The notes under the pieces are model-generated. The model saw nothing but the letters and a program-made list of their open reading frames with translations. It was not told the DNA's origin and did not search any database. This document shows positions 32,205-43,061 of a stretch of DNA of 64,000 nt, piece by piece (position 1 is the first letter of the stretch; each line of letters begins with the position of its first letter). The translations under genes were made by a program, and so were the position numbers. Source of the stretch: Melieria omissa (taxonomy: Eukaryota; Arthropoda; Insecta; Diptera; Ulidiidae); assembly GCA_963971225.1 (NCBI GenBank), contig OZ020269.1, positions 104,270,067-104,334,066 of the forward strand, given 5' to 3'.

Positions 32205-33275
32205 GGCCTTTTTTTTAAAGATACTTATGTTTTAAATGGAAAATAATTATTTTTCTTAATATATCACCTAATAAATTAGTAATTCAAACTAAAACAATTA
32301 CTTTCTATCAACTTTGCACCAACAAACAACTGCGCATGTTGAGTCTCTGAACAACCTTTAACATTATTTGAATTTTGATGCCATTTCAACACACTTTAGT
32401 AAATGGTAGATATAAGTAAAATTCACCTTCTACTTATTCACCACACCACGTGTAGTGTCTTATGTGAGTCATGCAAGCATTCACCACAGTCGTTTAGCAG
32501 CTCACTAAAACCTTATCAGCGCACGTTTCGTTAGCGAGATGGTGAACGCTTGGCCAGCTACCGACATATTTGTTGTTTGTGTATTTGCTGTTATTTGTCG
32601 TTTCTCAGCGCATTTATTTTTCAGTCAGCTGCTGGGTGTGCGGCCTTTATTAGTTCTCACTCGCTTCATGAGATTATTGCTATAGTAGGAGCCTGTAGAA
32701 CTGTTGAAAAATTGTCATTTAATAGTGGTGAACTGACGTTCTACCCTATTTAAAGGTCATGTGATGTTTCAGGATGATGATTTACAATGATTAGAATCAC
32801 TCCCACGGTCCCGATGGGGTTGCTCCTATCTGGGATTGGTGGCTGGACTGATGGCCTCAAATGACCAAAAATTATTAATACATTTGAATACAAAGTTAGA
32901 ATATTAGTAAGAAGATTATATATTGTTATAATGTTATGGTATAGTAAATATGTTCTGTAGAGAATATATACCTTAATATACTACACATATTATTATATAA
33001 TATTATTGCTGCTCTATACAGGGAAACAGAGGTGTTGTTAAAAGAGTCAGTCAATCGGGTCGTGTTTAGAATCTTGTTGTCATGCAAACAAACGTTTTCA
33101 CGCAAATTGGTTATGTACCGTGCGCAGCGTTGCCACAAGAAGAAACAATTTATAACCTGAAAATAAAAATACCCAAAATGTAAAAAAAACCAAAATGTTT
33201 ATAAATAAATAAATAACTCCATACATGAACTGAACTTCAAAATTTGAGGAACATATTTAAATGGCTTTTGACACA
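32205..33275. other. intergenic, no supported gene
   Basis: AT-rich; nothing recognisable. Confidence 0.5.
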
Positions 33276-33277
33276 TA

Positions 33278-33883
33278 TCGCACACGCACTACAAAAGTGA
33301 CACAACTCAAAATTTTTCATGTTCGAGTTTATGTGTTAATACTGTGCACAATGCATCAATCTATCAATAAGCAAAAGCTCAGGATATATTGTTGTTGTTA
33401 ACTGTTGCAAAAATACAGTTGGGCCTCTTTTCATGTCAGAAGTTTGATGCAATTTGATCGCTGCAGCTTAATGCAAAAGAGTCCTAACTCAAATTGTGTC
33501 ACTTTTGATAAAATAAAATTTTTTTGAAATTAATTTTAAGTAAAGATGTGAGCATTTTAGCATACATTTTCAACAAAAAAAAAATTCATTTTGAATTTTC
33601 AAAATTTTTCTTTCACCTTTTTTAACTGTAATTATAAAATTCAGCAAATGTGACATAACTTGAAATAATTCCGTAATTATTTAATTAAAATATCATCAAA
33701 ACAGTCACAACTGAAAATTTTGGATTTTCTAGTGTAAAAAAACAAAAAAATTCTTGTAACTTATTTTCTGCTGAACGGTCTATACATTATTTAAAAAAGA
33801 TTTATTTGACTCAAAAACATGTTTTTACGTTTCCTTAAAAATCAAAAATTTTGAGTTGTGTCACTTTTGTAGTGCGTGTGCGA
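33278..33883. mobile_element. non-autonomous DNA element family E with perfect 40-bp TIRs
   Basis: 606 bp between TA dinucleotides. Both ends carry the same 40 bp in inverted orientation, beginning TCGCACACGCACTACAAAAG. The AT-rich interior has no transposase. A truncated copy lies at 12671-13130. The TA target suggests Tc1/mariner-type mobilisation (inference). Confidence 0.85.
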
Positions 33884-33889
33884 TATGTA

Positions 33890-35700
33890 TGTTTGTGTGA
33901 CACAAAATAATTAACACGTTCAATTATTGTTGACTCTTTTTAAAACATAGTTATCGGTTTAAACAATCCTGCTTACTTTTTTTTACTAGAAACAGCAATG
34001 GCTATGAGTTGCCCTATCAATCAATATTATTGCCACTCGTTGATATTTAAGATACATTTTGAATCAATATGCAATATTCTAAAAAATAACCAAATGGGAT
34101 CAAAAGTCACCAAATAACTAAAAAATAAAATAATCATTTTCGGTTAAAAATAAACAAAACGGCAACGCTGATCGTGCGTTATCAAACTTATTCTGAACAG
34201 TGTTGCCAAATTATTATTTTTTTTTTAACTTAGAACATAACCGTTAACTTAGAAATCTCTTTCGTTATCGTTTCTAAGTTTAAGTTAGTGGAAAACGCAC
34301 TTAGCTGATGGTTTCGCTCAAGAAAATGTTGCCACTCTGATGAATTGGAAAATTAAATCTGATGAATTGGAAAATTAAAAATATTACCAGAAAATGTTAA
34401 ATATATAAAATTTCATGCAATTTTTATTATTTTTGTAAAAATATTAATATATTAATTCGTTGAATACATTCAATAATATTAATTGAAAAAATATCATGAA
34501 AAGATTGAATTTGCGGGTGTATGAGATGAATTAAAACTAAGTGGCAATATCTTTCTACTAAGAAGCAAAGTCAGATGATTGATTTCTTAGCACAGGTGCC
34601 AACTTTTCATTTTCAGAAAGCACTAAAAACCGTGTTTTTCCACTCAGAAAGCACTGATGAGCAAAAAAAAAAGCAAATGGTGCTAGTAGTTTTAAGGTTT
34701 CGTGTAAAATACTTGGAAATCTATTGCAGATCAGTGGCAACGGGGACCTAAGTAACAATCAGTGTTGCCACTTGAACATTTTTTCCGACCAAATCCGACC
34801 TCAACCGACCAAAATAAAAATGTTCGCACCAATATTTTCCGCGTTTTGATTTTCAAAAACACTAAATTCAGTGCGAAACGCACTAAGTTGGCAACAGTGT
34901 TTCTGTGTTCTATGGAATGGGTTTCTTTATTTCTATGGAAACTCAATTTTGGGTAATCGCTCAAATTTTTGTAACTCTACGATTACAGTTAAGTTTATGT
35001 TCTGCGTCTCGAGTAACTGGGCCCATTACTCTTATGACTAGTGTTGCTCAAAAGTGGCACCTATGTATTTCACTTAGGCCCTTGGGCCGCTTTTGTGTAA
35101 TTTGGACCTTTTTTCTACAAAAGTCTATAAGCAAAAAAAGAAAGAAAGAACGTTTGGAGGGCCATTGGTAAAAATTTCGATACAAAAGTTTTTTTTTGTT
35201 ATTTTTCGTGTTAAAAAACAATTTGCCGAAAACATAAAATTGTCCTTCTTTTCTTCCTTCCTTTTCACTTTGAGCCTTTTCTGAGAATTTTTTGGTACAA
35301 AAAATTTTAGTTGAGTGCCAACTGTGATGTTGCTTTCCTTGGAGTTATTTGATCTTTGTTTACACTGTTTTCCATATTGAAACAGTTAAACAAAACTTAG
35401 TCGAAAATAAAGTGTAACCACCCGACTGTGAAAACAAAACGCAAAATGGAACTTTTATTTGTATTTTCATTGATTGTCAAAATCAAGCGAACCAAGATAT
35501 AAAATGTTGGCATTTTAACTGCAAAAGTCTACCAGGTGTAATGGAAAAATAAGCTGGCAAAATATTTTGTCGGTCTGCTCTGATCAAAAAGAAGTCATTC
35601 GAAGACTTGGTAGATGCTAAGCAAACTTTGCATCAATGGTTATGGTCCAAACACATTGAAGACGACAGCGACACGCCGACGTTGAAGCGTTAAAACCGAC
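33890..35700. other. intergenic with scattered GTGTTGCCA repeats
   Basis: CAGTGTTGCCA occurs at 34196 and 34760, and in reverse at 34890. The 34760-34899 block has loosely inverted ends and may be a short MITE, without a clear target duplication. Confidence 0.4.
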
Positions 35701-36446
35701 GCCATTTTGTAGTCACGTGGACCTATCGCTGTCCACAAAGACATCTACAGGCCACAATTTTAAACTTTGCTTTATATTAAAGTTTTGCTCACTTATTGAA
35801 GTTAAAACCCATCAGTCTTTCCCACAAAGTGGCACAACGCTGTTGTACGCTTCGTTTGTACAATTTGGCCAGAACATGTGGTTTTATATTCTCACGTTGT
35901 TTGTTATTTAAGTGGAAAATTACTGTTAATAGCAGTGACAAAAAGCAACCACATGGCAAACGATAAGCAAATAAAAACAATAACAACAACTCGAATTCAT
36001 AACGTGACGCCTGACGTTGCGGGAATAAAATGCCAGAAATGCATTGGAACAAAAAACCCAAAGCGTACGTGAATTGTGGCCGTTAGCGTTTTGACCAGAA
36101 AACACCATTGGCTTTGACTCGTAGCCACTGAAATGGATGTGTTTGGATGTATGTGTGTGTGTGTGTGGTTGCGTACGCTGCCAATGCGCCAACACGCCCC
36201 AATCCGCTCGGTGTGCGCAAATATGTGGTTGGCTTCATTCAGCCATAACTCGGCCAAACCATGCCGAATATGGACGTCTGGACCTGCCACTCCTGTGACT
36301 GTATGTATGTGTGTTTGTGTGTGTGTTAATGGTGGACATGCATGCAAGTTGAAAGAGTTGACTACTGGCGGATTGCACGTGATGTCATGGGAATCACGTG
36401 ATTGAGCTGTTTTGCTTCTTTTCTTCGCTTTCGATGCAGTTATATT

Positions 36447-36481
<35 letters not shown>

Positions 36482-37020
36482 GCACTTGAAGGCGTCCGCC
36501 TAATGGATTTTCCCAGAAAGTGCAATTATCGGCTAACGCTCGAGCCTTTCTGTATGTTCGTATCATTATGATGGACTTGTTTAAAAAAAATAATTTAATC
36601 AGAAATCCATAAAACGAACAAAAAGTGTACTGAAAATTAATATGTAGGCAAGTTTATGTGGGTCATGCTGATAAAGTGGTTGGGCACGTGATAAAGTGAC
36701 GAATGTTGCGCGAAAGAAAAGCGCAATAGAAACATACAAATGGAAAACTTAATAGCAACAAAAACAAAAAACACAAGTTAAGATGGATCACTCGCAGTGG
36801 TCAGGACAGTACTGGACAGAAAAAATTAAAAAAAAAATGCATGGTGAACAAAAATGATTTGTCATAAGTGCATTGAGCAGTTGCAATTGAATTTATTGTT
36901 AAATATTTTTTTTAGTAAATGAAAGAAAAGGATTAAAGATATTTATTTAGGTATTTTAAGGTAAATAGTCTAAAATGAAGAATGAGCATTCAAAAATTAC
37001 ACTTGTCGAAGAGCACATAA
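35701..37020. other. intergenic with (GT)n microsatellites
   Basis: (GT)n runs at about 36150-36166 and 36447-36482 (interrupted). The 189-aa minus-strand ORF here reads through the repeats (HTHTHTQTHTHT) and is not a gene. Confidence 0.5.
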
Positions 37021-37021
37021 G

Positions 37022-37093
37022 TCCCATATTGTCTAGTGGTTAGGATACCCGGCTCTCACCCGGGAGGCCCGGGTTCAATTCCCGGTATGGGAA
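37022..37093 (+). tRNA. tRNA-Glu (anticodon CTC), copy 2
   Basis: 72 nt, identical to the copies at 41952 and 42972, and one base different from the copy at 26253 (T loop TTCAATTCC instead of TTCGATTCC). The change is purine for purine at the T-loop position, so function should be kept. T7 terminator at 37099-37105. A Tigger-like MITE starts only 40 bp downstream. Confidence 0.98.
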
Positions 37094-37098
37094 GACAG

Positions 37099-37105
37099 TT
37101 TTTTT
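37099..37105 (+). terminator. pol III terminator of tRNA-Glu copy 2
   Basis: Seven T starting six bases after the tRNA 3' end. Confidence 0.75.
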
Positions 37106-37133
37106 CTTAATTTTTTTAGTAACCAAGTAAGTA

Positions 37134-37370
37134 CAGTCGTGTCTGGGTATAGTTAACACTCGATATAGTGAACACCTCGATATAGTGAACACCAACATTT
37201 TGATATGGAGCCTCTAAATATTGAAAAAAATTTTAATCAAAAAACAAGAAGTGTTTTTTGAGCAACTAAAACGAGGTTTTGAACAAAAATGCTAACCTTG
37301 ATATAGTGAACAACCTCGATACTGTGAACAGGCCTTGCAATAATTAGTTCACTATATCCAGACACGACTG
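37134..37370. mobile_element. Tigger-like MITE, family B copy 2
   Basis: 237 bp, ends CAGTCGTGTCTGGGTATAG and (reversed) CAGTCGTGTCTGGATATAG, with TA flanks. Internal TCGATATAGTGAAC repeats. It lies 40 bp downstream of a tRNA-Glu. Confidence 0.8.
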
Positions 37371-37475
37371 TATGTCGATAACATAAACTAAGAGTAATAA
37401 ACCTTTTTGTTTTAAACTGATTTATTTTTGTTCATTTAGTATTTTTTTTATTTTTTATTTATTTTTATTTATTTA

Positions 37476-38227
37476 TCAGGTGTACAACTTTGCTTCCGCC
37501 GTTTTCCGATAGGTGGCTGTACCGGCTGAGGCTGGTTGAAATACATATATGGTAATGCCTTTAAAGTGAGTGTGAACAGTGCCTAACGAATTGTCATCGC
37601 CGTTTCAGTGACAGTTGTTCTTGTTTTCGTATTATTCACGCTCGAAAATGTCCGTTTATGTGCCCAATTCTCGCCATTTGCGGGAAGTTTTACGTTTCTG
37701 TTACAATTCGAAAAAAAATGCAGCTGAAGCGCATCGAATGCTCTCAGAAACTTACGGTGATGCTGCTCTGAGTAAAAGAACGTGTCGGGAGTGGTTTCAA
37801 CGTTTTAAAAATGGTGATTTCGTGGTGAGTGAAAATGGTGAGTCATCCTCCAACACGACAATGCCCGGCCTCACGTCGCAAAAGTGGTCAAAAAGTACCT
37901 GGAAACGCTGAAATGGGAAGTCTTGCCCCACCCGCCGTATTCCCCAGATGTCGCCCCTTCTGACTTCCACCTATTCCGTTCGATGGCACACGGCCTGGCA
38001 GATCAACATTTTCAATCCTTCGAAGAATTGGAAAAATGGATTGCTTCATGGATAGCGTCAAAAGAGGACTCCTTTTTTCGAGCCGGGATCCGAAAATTGC
38101 CGGAAAGATGGGAGAAAGTTGTCGCTAGCGACGGACAATACTTTGAATAATACATCTGTAAGCACTTTTTCGCAATAAAGCTTTTAATTTTGGAAAAAAA
38201 ACGGCGGGAGCAAAGTTGTACACCTGA
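37476..38227 (+). mobile_element. internally deleted mariner with both TIRs, copy 2
   Basis: 752 bp, same TIRs as the copy at 19546. HTH half 37648-37830 (MSVYVPNSRHLREVLRF, NGDF) joined to the C-terminal third 37884-38150 (PPYSPDVAPSDFHLF to SDGQYFE). It re-enters coding sequence at the same point as copy 1 (GTCATCCTCCAACACGAC) but with a different filler at the junction. Confidence 0.9.
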
Positions 38228-38849
38228 TATAATTTTTTTTTTAATTTAACAAATTTTGTTAAATTTTTTATTTATTTTTTTTTTAATTTTTTATTTATTT
38301 TTATTTTGTTTTTTAATTTAACAAATTTTTTTTGTTTTGAAAATGTAGTTGTTACAAGAAAAAGTGCAATAATTTAAATCTTTCTGCATATTTGCATTGT
38401 AAATCAGTAGCACAAGTCATATCGGCACTTATATTTTACATATATAAATCAGTCAGTGCCATAGAACGCATAATTGTTGGGCACAACAAGGGTTTATGTA
38501 TCCTGTATGATTTCTGTTTTTGAAAAGATAGATTCTGCTGATGAGGAACTGGCGCTACAAGTTCAAAGCAGATACATCAAAAACTGCTGTGCAGTATATG
38601 GCAAAGATTATGGGAACCACCAAGTTTACTGCAAATCCAAGTCCACTTAGTCTATTACAAAACAAAAAAAAAGGACTAGAAGGCTTAAAAAGTGCAAATG
38701 ATATCCGACCGTTCTGAAGAAAACGAGAAACCTGCAAAAAAAATTGTGCAAACACTGTTTGATGGTATTTTTGTTGTCAAAATTTGATTGTGTCATTACG
38801 GATGATGAGATTTATTGCAAAGCTGATTCCTCCCAAATGCTGTAACAGG

Positions 38850-39139
38850 TTTCTTCTTCTTCTTCTTGACTGGCACGACAGCCCGATTACGAGACTAAGG
38901 CGTAGCTACCCGCAACCATCCGTGTTGTGCTTGCGAATTTTTACAGGATTGGAAGGGACCCACAGTTTTATGCCGATTCCGAACGGCGAGTTGGGAACTT
39001 TTTCATAGGCAATTTTTACTCTCAGAGGTTTGCCATTTCCTGCTGAGAGGACAGCCGCCGAAAGAAAAATTATTGATTTTCTTTTTTTCGGTGTTAACGC
39101 AACGGAGTCTTGAACCTATGTTCAAGCGTTGCATTTGAC
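38850..39139 (-). mobile_element. tRNA-derived SINE S, copy 2 (head missing)
   Basis: Minus strand. Shares the block CAGCAGGAAATGGCAAACCT and its surroundings with 62590-62780, and ends at 38850 with a (GAA)n 3' tail. The tRNA-like head seen in the other copy is lost at 39139. Confidence 0.65.
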
Positions 39140-39628
39140 AGGGTTCAGATTTTTAAAAACTTTCATATAGATGACCAACCAACCAAAATGAAATCCGGAG
39201 TTCATCACTGTTATCTAAGGAGCTCTTAGTTCGTAACGGATGGCTAAATAAATTTACATAGAAAATTACTTGCAACGCATTTATTGCCATTTTTACATTG
39301 GACTTTCAAGTGAACTCTGGACTGGTACCAAGCAAATTAGGTAATAATACCAACAAACAAAACTAACACAAAACTGTCCAACGCTCCGGTCCAGTGCTGC
39401 CAGATATCTGAAATGACTTTCTCCTAAATCTAAAAAAAATACTGAAATTTCCTCCCAAAAGTAAAAAAATCTCCTCAAATTTCCTTTTTATAATTTATTT
39501 TTCTTTTTATTATATAATAGACGAATTAAACTTCTACCAAAAAAACAAAAATGTATATAATTTTTTTCTGGAGCCATTTTTTATTCATCTTCAGCTTAAC
39601 AACAAAAACTTAACTAAAACCAAACATA

Positions 39629-40574
39629 CATTGTGAACGAAAAGTTTCCGGAAATTCTCATTTAAAATTCGCGCGCTGTATATTTTTCAATATTTTAAGT
39701 TTCTGTAGGTTGGTAGCACTGTCCTTAATTACTATGCCAAAAATGAGCGCGATCTGTCAGACAGTTTGTTTACGGCAGCTGTTGAAACCAGTTCACCTCA
39801 GTAGTGCGTTGCGATTTTGTTGAGAATTTTCTTCAAAATGAGTACCGTGAACAGGTCTCTTTGGACGTGCTTGATCGTGCCAATTCCGATCCAACTTTCA
39901 TGGAACGCATCATAACTGGTGACGAGACATGGGTCTACGAGTACGACATGCAAACAAGCCAACAATCATCGGAATGGAGAGGAAAAGACGAGCCGAAACC
40001 GAAAAAACCACGCCAAAGTCGCTCGAAAATCAAGGTAATGCTGATTGTTTTCTTCGATATTCGTGGTGTGGTGCATCATGAATTCGTCCCTGAAGGACAA
40101 ACAGTCGGTAAAGACTATTATTTGACTGTTTTAAGACGTTTGCGTGAAAATATCCGCCGTAAACGGCCTCAATTGTGGAAGGATAATTCATGGATTTTTC
40201 ATGACGATAATGCTCCCTCGCACCGAGCCAACATTATCAACGATTTTAAGGCCAAACATTCAATAAATACCATCGAACAGCCACCGTATTCACCTGATCT
40301 TGCACCGTGTGACTTTTTCCTGTTTCCAAAACTCAAATTACCACTCAGAGGAACGCGTTTTGAATCCATAGAAGACATAAAACAGAATTCGCAGAGGGAA
40401 CTCAAAGCCATACCGGAAAGCGCCTATAAAAAATGTTTTGATGATTGGAAGAAACGTTGGCATATGTGTATCGCTTCTAATGGAGCATATTTTGAAGGAG
40501 ATAAAATAAATATTGATGAAGATTAAGAATTTTGCGTTTTATTTAAAATTTCCGGAAACTTTTCGGTCACAAGG
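39629..40574 (+). mobile_element. mariner element with TIRs, 5' coding part deleted
   Basis: 946 bp, TIRs CATTGTGAACGAAAAGTTTC and (reversed) CCTTGTGACCGAAAAGTTTC, with TA flanks. It contains an open 240-aa transposase frame lacking the HTH. Shorter than the usual ~1.3 kb. Confidence 0.9.
39804..40526 (+). CDS. mariner transposase, catalytic domain intact, HTH missing
   Basis: 240 aa, uninterrupted. Catalytic signature visible: ITGDETWVYEYD (first Asp), FHDDNAPSHRA (second) and PPYSPDLAPCDFF (third), with exactly 34 residues between second and third, i.e. DD34D. The C-terminal region (FESIEDIKQ, RWHMCIASNGAYFEG) is complete. The N-terminal DNA-binding HTH domain of about 100 residues is absent: the sequence goes almost directly from the 5' TIR to the linker. 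The ATG at 39804 is arbitrary. Without the HTH it could not bind its own TIRs, so it is at best a cleavage domain. It is the least decayed transposase in the window, so probably recent. Confidence 0.85.
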   Translation: MRCDFVENFLQNEYREQVSLDVLDRANSDPTFMERIITGDETWVYEYDMQTSQQSSEWRGKDEPKPKKPRQSRSKIKVMLIVFFDIRGVVHHEFVPEGQTVGKDYYLTVLRRLRENIRRKRPQLWKDNSWIFHDDNAPSHRANIINDFKAKHSINTIEQPPYSPDLAPCDFFLFPKLKLPLRGTRFESIEDIKQNSQRELKAIPESAYKKCFDDWKKRWHMCIASNGAYFEGDKINIDED

Positions 40575-41052
40575 TATAACAAATGAATTAAAGAAAAAAA
40601 TCAAATATTTGGCGCGATTGTTTATAAATTGTTTCATTTTAGAAAAATTAAACTTCTAAGAAAAAACAAAAATATATATAATTTTTTATTGCAACCTTTT
40701 TTATACATCTTCAGCTTAACCCAAAAACTTAACAAAAACATAAAACAAATAATTTAAATAAAAAGTGCAATTTTTGGCGGCATTTCATTGTGAAAGCAAT
40801 GAGTCAGAAAGAGATAGAATGAGCTTACAATTTGTAAGCTTACAAATTTTAAATACAATAGGATGCTTTGCCTATTAAAATAGTTGCCAAAATATGTTTT
40901 TGTTGGCGTAGCCACTTTACGCAACGTGCACTTTGCTTAGAATCTAATTTTTTATATGTTTGCCCTAGAATCATCTGTAATTTCTCATATTCAATAAAGT
41001 GTGTAATATCTTTTTTTTTTTGCTGTCAGCGTTCCCAATACATCATACACCC

Positions 41053-41605
41053 ATACCTCACTTTGCATCGTGGTTACGTTCCAAAAAAAACGACGCAAAT
41101 TGGAACGACGCAAAGTGAATTATGATTTTCTATAGCAAACCATGTAAAGATCGAAGATAGGTTACGAGGGTTACGAAAATACTACTTTTGCAAAAGAAAA
41201 TTGAACAAAGTAAACATTTAAAAAACAAAAATAATATACAATTTTATTACATACACACAAAAAATAAAAAAATAAAAATTCAATTAAAACAAAAAAAAAT
41301 TCAATTAATTTATAAGAAAAAAATAAAAATTAATCATTGTCTGATGAATCCATAGTGGCTGTTGTCGTAAGTCGGCTTTCTTTCACAAAAGTTAAAAAGG
41401 GAATCCCTGAGATTTGATGGCATGGCGCAATTAGAAACAAAAGTCGTGCCATCTTTAAAAAAAAAAGAAAATTAAAAAAAAATTAAAGATTCGAACCCAA
41501 AACAACGCAACTTCGAAAATCTAACGACGCACATTGAAAATTAGTACTAATTCAGCAGCGACGCAACTTCGAAAAAACGCAAAACGAAACGACGCAAAGC
41601 GAGGT
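41053..41605. mobile_element. Tigger-like non-autonomous element
   Basis: The left end ATACCTCACTTTGCATCG and right end (reversed) ATACCTCGCTTTGCGTCG form TIRs; GACGCAAA(G) motifs recur inside. It resembles Tigger ends (ATACCTCG...). About 550 bp, no ORF. Confidence 0.55.
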
Positions 41606-41951
41606 ATTCGTTATCCAAAAAATCCCCTAATCTAAAAGGTAAACAATTCTTCCTCCTAAAAAATCTCCTAAAAGGCCAAGAATCTTTTAAATCTAGAAGC
41701 AAATCTCCTGATCTGGCAGCACTGCTCCTACCGAAATGTTGAGTTCTTATAAATAGAAAAGTTGAGTTCTTAACAAAAAAAAATATATAATAAAATTTTT
41801 ACAAAATTTAAATAAATATTTTTACTGTTGTAAATTGTAACAATTTCTTTGTATATATTTTCTTGCAAAATGTTACACTACAAATTTTGTGAAATAGATG
41901 TTTCATTCTTTAATTGAATTCAATATCGTTTGTTGAGCAGATGTTAATAAG

Positions 41952-42023
41952 TCCCATATTGTCTAGTGGTTAGGATACCCGGCTCTCACCCGGGAGGCCC
42001 GGGTTCAATTCCCGGTATGGGAA
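41952..42023 (+). tRNA. tRNA-Glu (anticodon CTC), copy 3
   Basis: 72 nt, identical over its full length to the copies at 37022 and 42972. Only a short T4 (42027-42030) follows, with a second T4 shortly after. Confidence 0.98.
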
Positions 42024-42026
42024 GTC

Positions 42027-42030
42027 TTTT
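42027..42030 (+). terminator. minimal pol III terminator of tRNA-Glu copy 3
   Basis: Four T, the shortest usual signal, starting four bases after the tRNA. Confidence 0.5.
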
Positions 42031-42960
42031 GCTCCTTTTATGTTCACGCACAGGTGAAGTCATATTCAAGTTTGAATACATATTTGATTGAACTTAAACC
42101 AATTTTGAATCATCTTTGTATGGTTTGGTTTGCAATAATATTTGAGTCATTTGAAAAAAACAAAAGAAAAAACAGCTAAATTGTGTTTGTTGAGCGCATC
42201 AACAAAACAAACATTCATGATGTGTGTGTTATTATGTATGAAAGAAGTGTTGTTGAAAAAAATATTCCCACCAGACATTTTTTGTTGCCGGCAATAAGAA
42301 AACGAGTCACCCCCAGTAACAAATTGATCGCCGGTAATATCGCCAGCGTATCGACTTCGTATCATCAGTCGTTCTAAAACGTCCGCCGAAAGCAACTCGC
42401 CGTGACGAATCGTTTTCTTATCGCCGTGACGTGTCGTTTTCTTATCGCCTGGACGATTCTTTTTCATATCTAAATACATCATATTGTTTGGGAAATTATC
42501 AATTTATAAAATGTCAGTCAGTTTTGGTTGGGATGGAATTTCATTTGCATACAAATATTCAATGTTGCTCTCATTGTTTTGAGCTTGAATCAATGCTGTT
42601 GATCAATGAACCGTCGACGAATGAATACAAATTTTTTAAATGCGATCAATCTCCCTGAAATACAAAATATATCAATTCGATATTTCAAAGTCCTGAAAAA
42701 CAACGTGTTTTCGTGACATGTTGCTAATTTGTCACTGCGGCAATAAATCGTCGAGTCGCCAATTTGTTGCCACTGACGATTGTTGCCTATTTCTCACATT
42801 TTGCTTGGGTTAAATTGAATAATGAATGCGCCACCACTAAGTATTTGGTGTGTATTTGTTGTTTTTTTTTAATTTATTCAAAAATAAAATTAAAAACATG
42901 TAAATAGATTAGTTAATTTAATTTAAAAACAGCTTCAAATTAAAAACATTTGTTGTCTTT
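42031..42960. other. spacer between tRNA-Glu copies 3 and 4
   Basis: Short ORFs on both strands without recognisable motifs; no TE end found. Confidence 0.45.
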
Positions 42961-42971
42961 GCATAAACATC

Positions 42972-43043
42972 TCCCATATTGTCTAGTGGTTAGGATACCC
43001 GGCTCTCACCCGGGAGGCCCGGGTTCAATTCCCGGTATGGGAA
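42972..43043 (+). tRNA. tRNA-Glu (anticodon CTC), copy 4
   Basis: 72 nt, identical to the copies at 37022 and 41952. It lies 1.02 kb after copy 3, the closest spacing in the array. The first T run is at 43056-43061. Confidence 0.98.
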
Positions 43044-43055
43044 GTCAATTACAAG

Positions 43056-43061
43056 TTTTTT
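43056..43061 (+). terminator. pol III terminator of tRNA-Glu copy 4
   Basis: Six T, 12 bases after the tRNA 3' end; a longer T run follows. Confidence 0.6.

Larger units (their letters stand above)
39392..41724. mobile_element. repeat family G copy holding two other elements
   Basis: Ends CAGTGCTGCCAGAT and (reversed) CAGTGCTGCCAGATCAGGAG. Flanks CTCCGGTC and CTCCTACC are weakly similar (5 of 8), so an hAT-type 8-bp duplication is possible. Interior text with TCATCTTCAGCTTAAC occurs on both sides of the mariner, implying a duplication. Confidence 0.55.

Noticed and set aside
34760..34899. short hAT-like MITE with GTGTTGCCA ends
   Set aside because: The terminal bases do not match properly in inversion and no 8-bp duplication is visible, so it is not listed as an element.
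35997..36566. 189-aa minus-strand ORF
   Set aside because: Reads through CA/GT microsatellites (HTHTHTQT repeats). Not a protein.
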